From an uncultured Sphingomonas sp. (GTDB lineage: Bacteria; Pseudomonadota; Alphaproteobacteria; Sphingomonadales; Sphingomonadaceae), in NCBI RefSeq assembly GCF_913062585.1, contig NZ_CAJXWX010000005.1, positions 103,408 through 167,407 on the forward strand: a stretch of DNA of 64,000 nucleotides, written 5' to 3'. Under the pieces are notes generated by a model, which saw nothing but the letters and a program-made list of their open reading frames with translations, had not been told where the DNA came from and made no database searches. Shown here piece by piece: positions 9,122 through 19,015 of the stretch. Position 1 is the stretch's first letter, and each line of letters begins with the position of its first letter. The position numbers and the translations under genes are program-made.

Positions 9122-10254
9122 TCGAAACCCCCGGCCTGTTATTGACCTTATTGGGCTTTGTCCTGGCCATCGGTCCGCTCGTGTTCGTGCATGAGATGGG
9201 GCATTATCTCGCCGGGCGGCTGTTCGGCGTGAAGGCCGATACCTTCGCCATCGGCTTCGGACGCGAGATCGCCGGTGTCACCGACAAGCGGGGCACGCGC
9301 TGGAAGATCGGCTGGCTGCCGTTGGGTGGCTATGTGAAGTTCGCCGGCGACATGAATCCGGCCAGCCAGCCCGATGCGGCTTGGCTCGCGCTGCCGCCCG
9401 AGGAACGGGCGCGGACGTTCCAGGCCAAGCCGGTGTGGCAGCGCGCGATCATCGTGGCGGCGGGCCCGGCGATCAACTTCGTGGCGGCGATCCTGATCCT
9501 CGCGGGCTTCGCCTATGCTTATGGCGAGGCGGTCGTGCCGCCGGTCGTGGGACAGGTGATGCCGGGTAGCGCTGCGGCGGCCTCTTCGCTCCGCCCCGGC
9601 GACCGGGTGACGGCGATCGATGGCCGCGCCGTGACGGATTTCGCCGACATCGCCCGCTATGTGCAGATCCGCGCCGGGCAGCAGGTGACGATCACCGCGA
9701 CGCGTGGCGGCACCGCCTTCGTCACCGGCGCGACGGTGGGCACCGATGTCCAGCGCGACCGGTTCGGCAACGAATATCGCGTCGGCCGCCTCGGCCTGCG
9801 CGGCGCAGGAACGGTCGATATCCGTCCGGTCGGCCTGTTGCGGGCGCCGGTCGTCGCCGTCCAGCGCACGGGCGAGATCGTCCATATGATGGTCGAGACG
9901 CTGGGCCAGGTCATATCCGGACGCCGCTCGGCCCGGGAATTGGGCGGTCCGCTGTCCATCGCCAAGGTGTCCGGCGAGCAGATGTCGCTGGGCCTCGACG
10001 CCTTTGTTTTCTTCATCGCGCTGGTCTCCATCAATCTGGGGTTCATCAACCTGTTGCCAGTGCCGATGCTCGATGGCGGCCATCTTCTTTTCTATGCGAT
10101 CGAAGCGGTGCGGCGACGCCCCCTGGAGCCGGCGGCCCAGGAATGGGCGTTTCGCGGCGGTTTGATCGCGATCCTGGCCCTTATGCTGTTCGTTACGTTC
10201 AACGATCTTGGCAATTTCGGGCTATGGAAAAATATCGCTGGCTTGATCGGGTGA
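9118..10254 (+). CDS. rseP: Site-2 protease, RseP type
   Basis: Intramembrane zinc metalloprotease of the M50 family in the inner membrane. In relatives it cleaves anti-sigma factors and leftover signal peptides. The TTG at 9118 overlaps the dxr stop as TTGA and gives 378 residues beginning MIETPGLLLTLLGF. A TTG at 9109 would add three. The zinc motif HEMGH is at residues 25-29 in the first helix. A PDZ domain with PGSAAAASSLRPGDRVTAID lies in the middle. The third zinc ligand region FINLLPVPMLDGGHLLF is near the C-terminus. It sits between dxr and bamA as in most proteobacteria. Confidence 0.95.
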   Translation: MIETPGLLLTLLGFVLAIGPLVFVHEMGHYLAGRLFGVKADTFAIGFGREIAGVTDKRGTRWKIGWLPLGGYVKFAGDMNPASQPDAAWLALPPEERARTFQAKPVWQRAIIVAAGPAINFVAAILILAGFAYAYGEAVVPPVVGQVMPGSAAAASSLRPGDRVTAIDGRAVTDFADIARYVQIRAGQQVTITATRGGTAFVTGATVGTDVQRDRFGNEYRVGRLGLRGAGTVDIRPVGLLRAPVVAVQRTGEIVHMMVETLGQVISGRRSARELGGPLSIAKVSGEQMSLGLDAFVFFIALVSINLGFINLLPVPMLDGGHLLFYAIEAVRRRPLEPAAQEWAFRGGLIAILALMLFVTFNDLGNFGLWKNIAGLIG

Positions 10255-10324
10255 CGCCGATGGGGCAGGGCGCGAAGACGACAGGGGTCGGTTCGACTTT
10301 TCTGGGGTGGGTTTGGTGACAGCA

Positions 10325-13054
10325 ATGACGGGTATGAAGACTGTGCGCGCGGGCGCCATATTGCTGGCGGGCACGATGCTGTCGGGTGTGCCGGTCATGG
10401 CACAGACCGCGCCGACCGCTCCCGGGGCGGGTGCCGCCCCGACGCCGCTGGTCGCGCCTGCGCCCGTGCGGACGATCAAGACGCTTCGGGTCGAAGGTGC
10501 GCAGCGCATCGAGCCGGAGACGGTTCTGTCCTACACCAAGCTGCGCGTCGGCATCCCCTATACGCCCGAGACGCTAGACCAGGCGCTGAAGGATCTTCAG
10601 GCGTCGGAACTGTTCGCCGACTTCTCGATCTCGGGCGTCGAGTCCGGCGACATCGTGCTGCGCGTGCGTGAGAACCCGATCATCAACCGGGTCATTCTGG
10701 AGGGCAACAAGCGCCTGAAGGAAGACAAGATCAAGAAGGAGATCAAGCTCGCGCCGCGGCAGATCTTCACCCGGACCGCGGTTCGCCAGGACGTGGCGCG
10801 CATCATCGAGCTGTATCGTCGCCAGGGCCGTTTCGCCGCGGTGGTCGAGCCCAAGATGGTCAATCTCGACCAGAACCGCGTCGACGTGGTGTTCGAGATC
10901 AACGAGGGCCCGAAGTCCAAGGTCCGCCAGATCAACATCATCGGCAACGAGAAATTTTCCGACGACGAACTGCGCGGTGCGATGTACACCAAGCAGTCGC
11001 GCTGGTTCCGCTTCCTGTCCTCGGCCACCAGCTACGACCAGGATCGCCTGGCCGCCGACCAGCAGAAGCTGCGCCTGTTCTACCTGACCAACGGCTATGC
11101 CGATTTCCGCGTGACCAGCGCGGTCGCCGAACTGACGCCGGACAAGAAGGACTTCATCATCACCTATGTGGTGGAGGAAGGCCCCCGCTACAAATTCGGC
11201 GACGTGAAGGTCGACAGCCAGATCCGCGACTTCGACAATGCGAAGCTCGCCGCCTCGCTGCCGATGAAGAAGGGCGACTGGTACAACGCCAAGCTGGTCG
11301 AGGACTCGATCGACAGCCTGAGCCAGACGGCGGGCCTGTTCGGCTATGCCTTCACCGATGTGAACCCCGACTTCCAGCGTGACAAGGACACGCTGACCAT
11401 GTCGATCACGTTCAACATCGCCGAGGCGAAGCGGACGTACATCGAGCGGATCGACATCAACGGCAATACGCAGACGCAGGACAAGGTCGTCCGTCGCGAG
11501 ATCCGCGTGGCCGAGGGCGACGCCTTCAACAGCTTCCAGGTCCGCCGCAGCCAGGATCGCATCAATTCGCTCGGCTATTTCCAGGAAAAGCTGGAGATCA
11601 AGCAGAACCCCGGCTCCGCACCCGATCGGATCGTCCTGGAAACCAATGTCGAGGAACAGTCGACCGGCTCGCTGCAGCTGTCGGCCGGTTATTCGTCGCT
11701 GGAACGCTTCATCATCCAGGCGAACATCACCCAGCGCAATTTCCGCGGCAAGGGCCAGGAACTGCGCGCTGGCGTGAACTATTCGGCCTATTCCAAGTCG
11801 ATCGAGCTGGGCTTCACCGAGCCCTATGTGTTCGACAAGAATATCGCGCTGGGCGTCGACGTGTTCCGCCGCGACTATAACTCGTTCAACTATCTGGGCA
11901 CCACCCGCCAGACGACCTATAGCCAGGTGTCGACCGGTTTCCAGGTTCGCGCGGGCGTGCCGTTGACCGAATATTGGTCGCTGTCGGGCCGCTATGGCCT
12001 GACCTATGATGAGGTCGGCCTGGCGTCGTCCTTCTTCAACGCCGACGGTACCTGTAACTATCAGTCGGCGGGCCGCTATCTCTGCGACTCGATCGGCAAC
12101 CGCTGGACCTCGTCGGTCGGCTATTCGCTGATCTATGACAGCCTGAACAGCCGCCTGCGTCCGACGGCGGGCCAGCGTTTCTCGTTCAGCCAGGACTTTG
12201 CCGGTCTGGGCGGTGACGTGAAATATATCCGTACCCGTGCGGAAGGCGCGAAGTTCATGGGCCTGGGCAAGGGCTTCGTCTTCTCGGTGCTGGGCGAGGG
12301 TGGTTATATCCACTCGCTGGAAGGCAGCCGTGGTCCGGGTATCGACCCGGTCCGTATCGTCGACCGCTTCTATCTGGGCGAGCCGCAGTTCCGCGGCTTC
12401 GACATTCGCGGCGTGGGTCCGCGCGTGCTTCGCATTCCCTATGTCATCGGGACCGATGGCAGCCAGACCAAGCAGACCGACCGCAACCAGATCGTCGACG
12501 ACGCGCTGGGCGGCCGGGCCTATTACCTGGCCCGCGCCGAGCTGGAACTGCCGCTGGGGTCGGGCGCGCGTGAAATGGGCCTGCGTCCCAGCATCTATGT
12601 CCAGGCGGGCAGCCTGTGGGGCATCACCCGGCCGCTGCCGTCGCTCAACTTCCCGCAGGCGCGCGATGCCAGCGGGAAGCTGCTGTACAACAAGGACGGC
12701 TCGCCCACGCTGGCTCCAGCGCCTTTGGTCGACGGCCAGGGCCGCCAGATCTATCAGGTGCCCAGCACCGCCGATGCCACCATCGCCAACCTGCAGACGA
12801 CCTGCGCCATCGGCTATTCGTCGACGGCGGGTGGCGCCTGCACGGGCACGACGACCAACGTCGCGCTGCAGAATACGAGCTATGCGGTCGAGGAATTCTA
12901 TGGCGGCACGTGGCGGCCGCGCGTGTCGGTCGGCATCGGTGTGAACTGGAATTCACCTTTCGGACCGCTTCGCATCGACCTTGCCAAGGCATTGGTCACG
13001 CAGCCGGGCGACGACCCCAAGCTCATCACTTTCAACGTAGGGACGCAGTTCTGA
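10325..13054 (+). CDS. bamA: Outer membrane protein assembly factor BamA
   Basis: Core of the BAM complex that folds and inserts beta-barrel proteins into the outer membrane. From the ATG at 10325 the protein has 909 residues. Upstream GTG/TTG codons (10307-10316) and an ATG at 10334 are alternatives. A signal peptide ends near VMAQ. Five POTRA-like units follow (first TIKTLRVEGAQRIEPETVLS), then an Omp85 barrel with EPQFRGFDIRGVGPRV, the conserved lid-lock RGF motif. The chain ends in VGTQF, with the terminal Phe expected of outer-membrane proteins. A long loop rich in Thr/Ala (about 12650-12900) is inserted near the end of the barrel. The stop overlaps the skp start (TGATG). Confidence 0.96.
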   Translation: MTGMKTVRAGAILLAGTMLSGVPVMAQTAPTAPGAGAAPTPLVAPAPVRTIKTLRVEGAQRIEPETVLSYTKLRVGIPYTPETLDQALKDLQASELFADFSISGVESGDIVLRVRENPIINRVILEGNKRLKEDKIKKEIKLAPRQIFTRTAVRQDVARIIELYRRQGRFAAVVEPKMVNLDQNRVDVVFEINEGPKSKVRQINIIGNEKFSDDELRGAMYTKQSRWFRFLSSATSYDQDRLAADQQKLRLFYLTNGYADFRVTSAVAELTPDKKDFIITYVVEEGPRYKFGDVKVDSQIRDFDNAKLAASLPMKKGDWYNAKLVEDSIDSLSQTAGLFGYAFTDVNPDFQRDKDTLTMSITFNIAEAKRTYIERIDINGNTQTQDKVVRREIRVAEGDAFNSFQVRRSQDRINSLGYFQEKLEIKQNPGSAPDRIVLETNVEEQSTGSLQLSAGYSSLERFIIQANITQRNFRGKGQELRAGVNYSAYSKSIELGFTEPYVFDKNIALGVDVFRRDYNSFNYLGTTRQTTYSQVSTGFQVRAGVPLTEYWSLSGRYGLTYDEVGLASSFFNADGTCNYQSAGRYLCDSIGNRWTSSVGYSLIYDSLNSRLRPTAGQRFSFSQDFAGLGGDVKYIRTRAEGAKFMGLGKGFVFSVLGEGGYIHSLEGSRGPGIDPVRIVDRFYLGEPQFRGFDIRGVGPRVLRIPYVIGTDGSQTKQTDRNQIVDDALGGRAYYLARAELELPLGSGAREMGLRPSIYVQAGSLWGITRPLPSLNFPQARDASGKLLYNKDGSPTLAPAPLVDGQGRQIYQVPSTADATIANLQTTCAIGYSSTAGGACTGTTTNVALQNTSYAVEEFYGGTWRPRVSVGIGVNWNSPFGPLRIDLAKALVTQPGDDPKLITFNVGTQF

Positions 13055-13728
13055 TGAAGACCATTTCCAAGCTCCTCCTCGCGGCGGCTCTCGTCGCGCC
13101 GGCCGCCACGGTCGCCACCAGCGCCCAGGCCCAGGTGAACGGCATCGCCGTCGCCGATCCGCAGGGTGCGATCGCCGGTTCGCGCGCCTGGACCGCCGCC
13201 CGCCAGCAGATCGAGACGACCTACAAGACCCAGCTCGACCAGGTCGAGGCGCGCCGCGCCGCGATCAGCCGCGAGCTGGATACGCTGGTCCAGGCGTTCC
13301 AGACCGCTCGTGCGGCGCCCAACGCCAACCAGGCCGCGCTGCGCACCCAGGCCGAGCAGATCCAGGCCAAGCAGCAGGCCGGCGAGCAGGAAATCGGCCG
13401 TCTGGCGGCCCCGGCGCAGCGCGCCCAGGCCTATGCCGTCGAGCAGATCCAGGCGCGCCTGGGCGAAGCGGTGCAGAACGCCGTTCGCGCCAAGAATGTC
13501 AGCCTGTTGGTCAGCCCGCAGGCCGTGCTGTTCATGCAGCCGACCGCCGACATCACCTCGGCGGTGACCGCCGAGCTGGACAAGCTCGTCCCGTCGGTCA
13601 GCACGACCCCGCCCGCCAACTGGCAGCCGGGCCAGCAGGGGCAGCAGGGTGCGGCCCCCGCCGCATCGCCTGCCGCCCCCGCCACGACTGCTCCGGCGCC
13701 CGCGCGTCGCCAGAACAGCGGCCGGTAA
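13054..13728 (+). CDS. skp: OmpH/Skp family periplasmic chaperone
   Basis: Periplasmic holdase that carries unfolded outer-membrane proteins to BamA, encoded just upstream. The 224-residue protein has a signal peptide with cleavage after SAQA, the family start [18 protein letters not shown], then long Ala/Gln/Glu-rich helices predicted to form the coiled-coil tentacles (residues 60-150). The tail is Pro/Ala/Gln-rich and low complexity ([18 protein letters not shown]), longer than in E. coli Skp. The ATG overlaps the bamA stop. Confidence 0.92.
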   Translation: MKTISKLLLAAALVAPAATVATSAQAQVNGIAVADPQGAIAGSRAWTAARQQIETTYKTQLDQVEARRAAISRELDTLVQAFQTARAAPNANQAALRTQAEQIQAKQQAGEQEIGRLAAPAQRAQAYAVEQIQARLGEAVQNAVRAKNVSLLVSPQAVLFMQPTADITSAVTAELDKLVPSVSTTPPANWQPGQQGQQGAAPAASPAAPATTAPAPARRQNSGR

Positions 13729-13735
13729 ACGGCTC

Positions 13736-14212
13736 GTGAGCGAGACGGAAAAGACGACCATGGGTCCGCTCGACATCGGGCGGGTCATGGCGGCCCTGCC
13801 GCACCGCTATCCGATGCTGCTGGTCGATCGTGTCGAGGAACTGGTCCTCGACACGTCGATCCGCGCGGTGAAGGCGGTGACGATCAACGAGGGCTTCTTC
13901 CAGGGCCATTTCCCGGGTCGTCCGATCATGCCGGGCGTGCTGATCGTCGAGGCGCTGGCGCAGGCCGCCGGTGTGCTCGCGGTGGAAAGCCTGGGCCTCG
14001 CGGGATCGGGCAAGCTCGTCTATTTCATGGCGATCGACGGCGCCAAGTTCCGCAAGCCCGTGGAACCCGGCGTGCTCCTCCATCTGGAGGTCGAATTCGT
14101 CCAGAAGCGGTCGAGCGTCTGCAAGTTCGCGGGCGTCGCCAAGATCGACGGCGTGACCGTCGCAGAGGCGAATTTCACCGCGATGATCGCCGACCCGCCC
14201 AAGACGGCGTGA
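13736..14212 (+). CDS. fabZ: 3-hydroxyacyl-ACP dehydratase FabZ
   Basis: Dehydrates 3-hydroxyacyl-ACP in the fatty acid elongation cycle, cytoplasmic hot-dog fold. From the GTG at 13736 the protein has 158 residues. The ATG at 13760, preceded by GGAA, would shorten it by eight. [13 protein letters not shown] is the family start motif. Catalytic His58 and Glu72 lie in [20 protein letters not shown]. It is placed directly after skp, as in the classic bamA-skp-lpxD-fabZ-lpxA order, but lpxD and lpxA are absent here. Confidence 0.95.
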   Translation: MSETEKTTMGPLDIGRVMAALPHRYPMLLVDRVEELVLDTSIRAVKAVTINEGFFQGHFPGRPIMPGVLIVEALAQAAGVLAVESLGLAGSGKLVYFMAIDGAKFRKPVEPGVLLHLEVEFVQKRSSVCKFAGVAKIDGVTVAEANFTAMIADPPKTA

Positions 14213-14230
14213 CCGGCGCGATACGCGGTT

Positions 14231-14259
14231 TTGACTAACGAAGCGCGGTCCGCTATGGG
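14231..14259 (+). promoter_or_regulatory. Promoter of rpmE
   Basis: TTGACT at 14231-14236, a 17-base spacer, then TATGGG at 14254-14259 form a good sigma70-type promoter about 55 bases before the L31 start. A 9-bp dyad (GAAGCGCGG at 14240-14248 with CCGCGCTTC at 14260-14268) overlaps the -10. It could act as a terminator for the fabZ operon or as a control hairpin, but no T run follows it. Confidence 0.55.
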
Positions 14260-14313
14260 CCGCGCTTCCCGTTTCCAGGCTGGTCGGAACCAGCCATTTT
14301 CCGGAGCAATATC

Positions 14314-14544
14314 ATGAAGACCGATACGCACCCCGACTATCACATGATCAAGGTGCAGATGACCGACGGCACCGTGTTCGAAACCCGCTCGACCTGGGGC
14401 AAGGAAGGCGACACGATGCAGCTGGACATCGATCCGCTGGCACATCCGGCCTGGACCGGCGGCCGTGGCTCGCTGCTGGACACCGGCGGTCAGGTCGCGC
14501 GCTTCAACAAGCGTTTCGGCGGCGGTCTCACGCTCCGCAAGTAA
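14314..14544 (+). CDS. rpmE: 50S ribosomal protein L31
   Basis: Small protein of the large ribosomal subunit bridging to the 30S head. At 76 residues it is normal in size. It starts [19 protein letters not shown] and contains [20 protein letters not shown] and HPAWTGG. It has no cysteines, so it is the zinc-free form of L31. It is transcribed alone, between a good promoter and an intrinsic terminator. Confidence 0.96.
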   Translation: MKTDTHPDYHMIKVQMTDGTVFETRSTWGKEGDTMQLDIDPLAHPAWTGGRGSLLDTGGQVARFNKRFGGGLTLRK

Positions 14545-14572
14545 TCGTCTCGCCCCTTGGGCGACCGACATG

Positions 14573-14608
14573 GGCCCGGTTCTCCGTTCGCGGAGGGCCG
14601 GGCCTTTT
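14573..14608 (+). terminator. Intrinsic terminator of rpmE
   Basis: GGCCCGG at 14573-14579 pairs with CCGGGCC at 14598-14604, with an inner CTCCG/CGGAG extension around a TTCG loop, followed by TTTT. It lies 29 bases after the rpmE stop. Confidence 0.8.
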
Positions 14609-14696
14609 GCGTTTCGGGCGCCGCCAGTCGTCCGTGGCGGAAATTTTATAAATGCGGTTTGCAGTCCGTTAACCAGCGGCGCGTACCATCATCCGC

Positions 14697-15011
14697 ATGT
14701 TCGCCGCTGAATTCGAACCCGCTGAATTTCCCGATCGCCGCCGGTCTCCGCGGAAGCCGACGGCGTTGGACACGGACATGGATCGTGGCGGCCTGGCCCG
14801 CGCGCTGTGCCGGGTGCTCGACATTTCGATCCACGGCGCCAAGCTCCAGACCTATACCGCGCTGCGTCGTGGCTCCGACATCTGGTTGCGCCTGCCGCAG
14901 GTGGGGGAAGTCACCGCCAGGGTCGTCTGGGCGACCGATTTCGCGGCTGGTTGCCAGTTCCAGACGCCGCTGGCGCCCGAGGCCTTCGAGATCCTCGCAC
15001 CGATGACCTGA
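14697..15011 (+). CDS. PilZ domain protein
   Basis: A 104-residue soluble protein that is essentially one PilZ domain, the family that binds cyclic di-GMP. The two halves of the binding signature are present: the Arg cluster RRRSPRKP at about residues 14-21, and DISIHGAKL at about 42-50. The domain continues through [20 protein letters not shown]. No output domain is attached, so it would act by binding a partner. Single gene between rpmE and sdaA. Confidence 0.85.
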   Translation: MFAAEFEPAEFPDRRRSPRKPTALDTDMDRGGLARALCRVLDISIHGAKLQTYTALRRGSDIWLRLPQVGEVTARVVWATDFAAGCQFQTPLAPEAFEILAPMT

Positions 15012-15084
15012 TCGGGCGGGCGGGCTGGTCAGTTCCCGGCAGTTGCGCTACGCAACGTCGAAAGCCGTAACAAATGGAACGATC

Positions 15085-16488
15085 TTGACCCTGCCCGTCA
15101 CCCCCGCGACCGCGCTCCCGCGCGGCGAAGACAGCGTCGCCGCGGTCAGCGTGACCGAGCTGTTCACCATCGGCATCGGCCCATCCAGCTCGCACACGGT
15201 CGGACCGATGCGGGCGGCCAAGGCCTTTGCGATGGAGATGCTCGACACCGGCCTGGTGCCGGAGCGGGTGCAGGCGGAACTGTTCGGATCGCTGTCGCTG
15301 ACCGGGCGCGGGCACCATAGCGATCGCGCGGTCCTGCTGGGCCTGGCGGGCGAGACGCCCGAGACGGTCGATCCCGATGCGATCGAAGCCATGCTGGCGG
15401 CGATCGCCGAGACGGGGCAGATCACGCTCGACGGACGGCACCCGATGCCGTTCGATTATGAGGCCGACCTGTTGTTCCGCCCCGGCTTCCTGCCCGCCCA
15501 TCCGAACGGCATGGTCTTCACCGCCTTCCTGCCCGATGGCAGCGCGGTCGTCCGCCGCTTCTATTCGATCGGCGGCGGGGCGATCCGCATGGAGGGCGCC
15601 GAGTCGATGCGGACGAACCGGCGCCTCGCACATCCCTTCGCCTCGGGCGCGGAGTTGCTGGAGCGGACCGCGGAAACCGGGCTGTCGATCGCGCAGATCG
15701 TCCGTGCGAACGAGGCGGCATGGCGCGAGGACGGGGAGACCGACGCATTCCTGGACCGGGTGCGCGACGCAATGTGCGGCGCGATCGAACGCGGCTGTGC
15801 GGCGTCGGGCATCCTGCCGGGCGGGTTGAAGGTCCAGCGGCGAGCCCAGGCGATCCGGCAGAAGCTGCTCGACCGGGGCCCGCGCACCGACCCCAGCCTG
15901 GTGTTCGAATGGGTCAGCCTCTGGGCGCTGGCGGTCAATGAGGAGAATGCGGCGGGCGGCCGGGTCGTCACCGCACCGACCAATGGCGCGGCGGGGGTGA
16001 TCCCGGCGGTGCTGCGCTATTACGAGACCTTCGTCCATGGCGCGACCCGCGACGGGGTTCGCACCCTGCTGCTGACGGCGGCGGCGGTGGGCATGCTCTA
16101 TAAGAAGCGGGCGTCCATCTCGGCGGCAGAAATGGGATGCCAGGGCGAGGTCGGGGTGGCCTGCTCGATGGCGGCGGCGGGGCTGGCGGCGGCGTTGGGC
16201 GGCAGCCCTGCGCAGGTTGAGAATGCCGCCGAGGTCGGCATGGAGCATAATCTGGGCCTGACCTGCGACCCGATCGGCGGGCTCGTCCAGATCCCGTGTA
16301 TCGAGCGCAACACGATGGGGGCGATCAAGGCGATCAACGCCGCCTATCTGGCGCTGCACGGCGACGGCAAGCATATCGTCAGCTTGGATCAGGTGATCGA
16401 GACGATGCGCCAGACCGGCGAGGACATGAAGTCGCAATATAAGGAAACCAGCCTGGGCGGCCTGGCGGTCAACGTCGTCGAGTGCTGA
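15085..16488 (+). CDS. sdaA: L-serine ammonia-lyase, iron-sulfur type
   Basis: Deaminates L-serine to pyruvate and ammonia with an oxygen-sensitive [4Fe-4S] cluster. It is a single-chain enzyme with the beta domain first ([20 protein letters not shown]) and the alpha domain last. Cluster cysteines are seen in [16 protein letters not shown] and [18 protein letters not shown]. The start is uncertain: TTG at 15085 gives 467 residues, TTG at 15043 adds 14, and GTG at 15151 would begin right at the conserved VTELFTIG. The length fits the family (about 455-470). Confidence 0.93.
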   Translation: MTLPVTPATALPRGEDSVAAVSVTELFTIGIGPSSSHTVGPMRAAKAFAMEMLDTGLVPERVQAELFGSLSLTGRGHHSDRAVLLGLAGETPETVDPDAIEAMLAAIAETGQITLDGRHPMPFDYEADLLFRPGFLPAHPNGMVFTAFLPDGSAVVRRFYSIGGGAIRMEGAESMRTNRRLAHPFASGAELLERTAETGLSIAQIVRANEAAWREDGETDAFLDRVRDAMCGAIERGCAASGILPGGLKVQRRAQAIRQKLLDRGPRTDPSLVFEWVSLWALAVNEENAAGGRVVTAPTNGAAGVIPAVLRYYETFVHGATRDGVRTLLLTAAAVGMLYKKRASISAAEMGCQGEVGVACSMAAAGLAAALGGSPAQVENAAEVGMEHNLGLTCDPIGGLVQIPCIERNTMGAIKAINAAYLALHGDGKHIVSLDQVIETMRQTGEDMKSQYKETSLGGLAVNVVEC

Positions 16489-17286
16489 TCACCGCGCCGC
16501 CGCCCAGCGCACCGCGTTGGTCAGGATGTGGCGGTAATCGGGGTCGTCATAAAGTTCGGGCTCATGCCCCATGGCCGAATAAAAGACCCGGCCCTTTGTG
16601 CGCGGGTTGATCCACATGATCGGATGCGTGCCCATGCGCAGCCGGTCGCCAGGGCGGTAGCTGGCCTCGTCGATCTGCGCGAGGATCGTCATGCCTTTGG
16701 CGGCGGGATTGTTCGTAAAGCTGTACCATTCGTCGCGTGGCGCCCAGGGCGTCCTGACTCCGGCCATGATCGGATGGCGTGTCTGGACGATCTCGACCCG
16801 GGCGGGCTGGATATGGTCGGCGCCGCCCGGATGGCCGGTGAAGGTCGTGCCGATGATGGTGTCGACATACCAGGGCGCGGTGTGGCTGTCGTCGCCCGCC
16901 GCATGGAGCGCGACCACGCCCCCGCCGCGCGCGACGAAGCGAGCGAAGGCGGCTTGTTGCTCGGGCGTCAGAAAGTCGCCGCTCGCACTGTTCAGCACCA
17001 CGACGGAGAAATGGGAAAGCTGGTCGTCGTTGAAGACGGCCGCATTCTCGGTGGTGAAGCTCGGACGACCGAGCCGCTTTGCGATGTCGGCCAGCACCGC
17101 GTTGGAATGCGGGATATGCTCGAAGTGCCGCCAGCCATTGGTCTTGGAAACGATAAGGACGCCGCGTTTCAGCCCGGCGGGCAGGGTAGGGGCGACGGTG
17201 TCGACGGTGCGGCCCGGCAGATGCGGGTCCGATGGCGCCTGCGCCACCGCGATCAATGCGATCATCACCAGTGTTTTCAGCATCAT
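16489..17286 (-). CDS. Secreted ThuA-like domain protein
   Basis: A 265-residue protein with a short signal peptide (MMLKTLVMIALIAVAQA) and a ThuA-like domain, a glutamine-amidotransferase-like fold found in trehalose utilisation and related carbohydrate proteins. Visible motifs: SKTNGWRHFEHIPHSNAVL, VVVLNSASGDFLTPEQQAAF, GGGVVALHAAGDDSH and GRVFYSAMGHEPELY. The start is set by GGGAG just upstream on the reverse strand. The substrate is unknown. It abuts sdaA tail to tail with no gap. Confidence 0.85.
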   Translation of the reverse strand: MMLKTLVMIALIAVAQAPSDPHLPGRTVDTVAPTLPAGLKRGVLIVSKTNGWRHFEHIPHSNAVLADIAKRLGRPSFTTENAAVFNDDQLSHFSVVVLNSASGDFLTPEQQAAFARFVARGGGVVALHAAGDDSHTAPWYVDTIIGTTFTGHPGGADHIQPARVEIVQTRHPIMAGVRTPWAPRDEWYSFTNNPAAKGMTILAQIDEASYRPGDRLRMGTHPIMWINPRTKGRVFYSAMGHEPELYDDPDYRHILTNAVRWAAAR

Positions 17287-17336
17287 CCATCTCCCTTTTG
17301 GGGGAGCGTAGCAAGCTGAAGGCGAAGGGCAATTCA

Positions 17337-17450
17337 TTCCTCCCCTGCAAGGGGAGGTGGCAGTCCGCAGGACTGACGGAGGGGTGTCACCATCAGCGGG
17401 GACACCCCTCCACCAGCTTCGCTGGTCCCCCTCCCCTTACAGGGGAGGAA
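17337..17450. repeat. Intergenic palindromic repeat, family B copy 2
   Basis: A 114-base element with 21-base terminal inverted repeats: TTCCTCCCCTGCAAGGGGAG and G at 17337-17357 against its complement at 17430-17450, with one mismatch. The interior carries GGAGGGGTGTC and its inverse GACACCCCTCC, plus CCAGCTTCGCTGG. It sits between the ThuA gene start and the emrB stop and resembles the element at 4737. Confidence 0.75.
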
Positions 17451-17455
17451 TTGGC

Positions 17456-19015
17456 TTAGTCCGCCGCGATCGGGCCGTCATGCGGCTTGGGGCGCCGGGT
17501 GAACCAGGTCAGCGCCGCCAGCACGATGCAGAGCCAGGCCGAGACATAGAAGATGTCGGTCGAGGCCAGCAGATAGGCCTGGCCGACCATCTGACGCGTG
17601 ACGGCGGCGGCGGCCTGGGTATCGGTCAGGCCCAGATGGTTGAGTCCGGTCCGCGCCATCTGCCACACCGGATTCTGCCCGATCGCGTCGGACAGATGCG
17701 CCTGGTGCATCGCCTCGCGCCGGTCCCACATGGTCGTGGTCAGCGACGCGGCGAAGCTGCCCGCCGTGATACGCGCGAAGTTCGAGATGCCGGTGGCCGA
17801 GGGGATGCGGGCCTGCGGCACGCCGTCCAGCGCAATGGTCAGCATCGCCAGGAAGAAGGTGCTCATCGCGATCCCCTGCACCATCAGCGGCAGGACGAAA
17901 TCGCTGAAGCTGGCCGAGGTGTTGAGCCCCGATCGCATCCAATAGGACAGGCCGAAGGCGGCAAAGGCGATGGTCGCCATGATCCGCGCATCGACCTTGC
18001 CCGACAGGCGCGCGACGATGGGGGTGAGGACCACCGCCACCGCCCCGCTGGGCGCGGCGACCAGGCCGGCCCAGGTCGCGGTATAGCCGAGCTGCGTCTG
18101 GAGCCAGAGCGGCAGCAGCAGCGTGTTGGCGAAGAACACCGCATAGCCCAGGCAGAAGGACAGCGTCCCGATGCTGAAATTCCGACCCTTGAACAGCGAC
18201 AGGTCGACCGCCGGATTGGCGTCGGTCAACTCCCAGATCAGCCAGGCGACAAAACCGACGATGGCGATCACGGTCATCACCACGATCCGGGTCGAATGGA
18301 ACCAGTCGTCATTCTTGCCCAGGTCGAGCATCATCTGGAGAGCGCCGACCCAGACGACCAGCATGATCAGGCCAACCTTGTCGATCGGCAGGTTGCGGGT
18401 CGGCGTCTCGCGGCTCGACAGGCCGCGCCAGCATACGCCCGCGCAGAACAGGCCGACCGGCACGTTGATCAGGAAGATCCAGCTCCAATGATAATTGTCG
18501 GAGATATATCCGCCCAGGATCGGCCCCATGATCGGTGCGACGAGCGTCGTCATCGACCAGATGCCGAGTGCGGTCGACCGCTTTTGCGGCGGGAAGATCG
18601 AGATCAGCAGCGCCTGGCTGCCCGGGATCATCGGCCCCGACACCGCGCCCTGCAGCACGCGGAAACCGATCAGCGAGGACAGGTCCCACGCGATGCCGCA
18701 CAGGAAGGAGGCGATGGTGAACAGGAAGACCGAGACGCAGAAGGTGCGCACCACCCCGAACTTGCCCATCAGCCAGCCGGTCAGCGGCACCGCCACGCCG
18801 TTGGCGACGGCGAAGGCGGTGACGACCCAGGTCGAATTGTCCGAACTGACGCCCAGATTGCCCGCGATGGTGGGTAGCGAGACGTTGGCGATGGTCGAAT
18901 CGAGCACCTGCATGAAGGTGCCGAGCGCGAGGGCGAAGGCGATCAGCGCCAGCGAGGCGCCTTTCAGCGGTGCGGGGCCGTCCCCCGCACCCGCCTGAGC
19001 GGGGGAGCCGGCCAT
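17456..19015 (-). CDS. emrB: DHA2 family drug efflux MFS permease, EmrB type
   Basis: Proton-driven multidrug exporter of the inner membrane with the 14-helix layout of the DHA2 group, 519 residues. Motif A appears as LTGWLMGKFGVVRT. SFLCGIAWDLSSLIGFRVLQ and the following GAVSGPMIPGSQALL match the family. It works with the EmrA adaptor and outer-membrane factor encoded directly upstream. The ATG overlaps the emrA stop (TGATG). Last gene of the marR-OMF-emrA-emrB operon. Confidence 0.94.
   Translation of the reverse strand: MAGSPAQAGAGDGPAPLKGASLALIAFALALGTFMQVLDSTIANVSLPTIAGNLGVSSDNSTWVVTAFAVANGVAVPLTGWLMGKFGVVRTFCVSVFLFTIASFLCGIAWDLSSLIGFRVLQGAVSGPMIPGSQALLISIFPPQKRSTALGIWSMTTLVAPIMGPILGGYISDNYHWSWIFLINVPVGLFCAGVCWRGLSSRETPTRNLPIDKVGLIMLVVWVGALQMMLDLGKNDDWFHSTRIVVMTVIAIVGFVAWLIWELTDANPAVDLSLFKGRNFSIGTLSFCLGYAVFFANTLLLPLWLQTQLGYTATWAGLVAAPSGAVAVVLTPIVARLSGKVDARIMATIAFAAFGLSYWMRSGLNTSASFSDFVLPLMVQGIAMSTFFLAMLTIALDGVPQARIPSATGISNFARITAGSFAASLTTTMWDRREAMHQAHLSDAIGQNPVWQMARTGLNHLGLTDTQAAAAVTRQMVGQAYLLASTDIFYVSAWLCIVLAALTWFTRRPKPHDGPIAAD

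Noticed and set aside
17357..18877. Long forward open frame opposite emrB
   Set aside because: Arg/His/Gln-rich shadow of the MFS gene, with no domain-like sequence.
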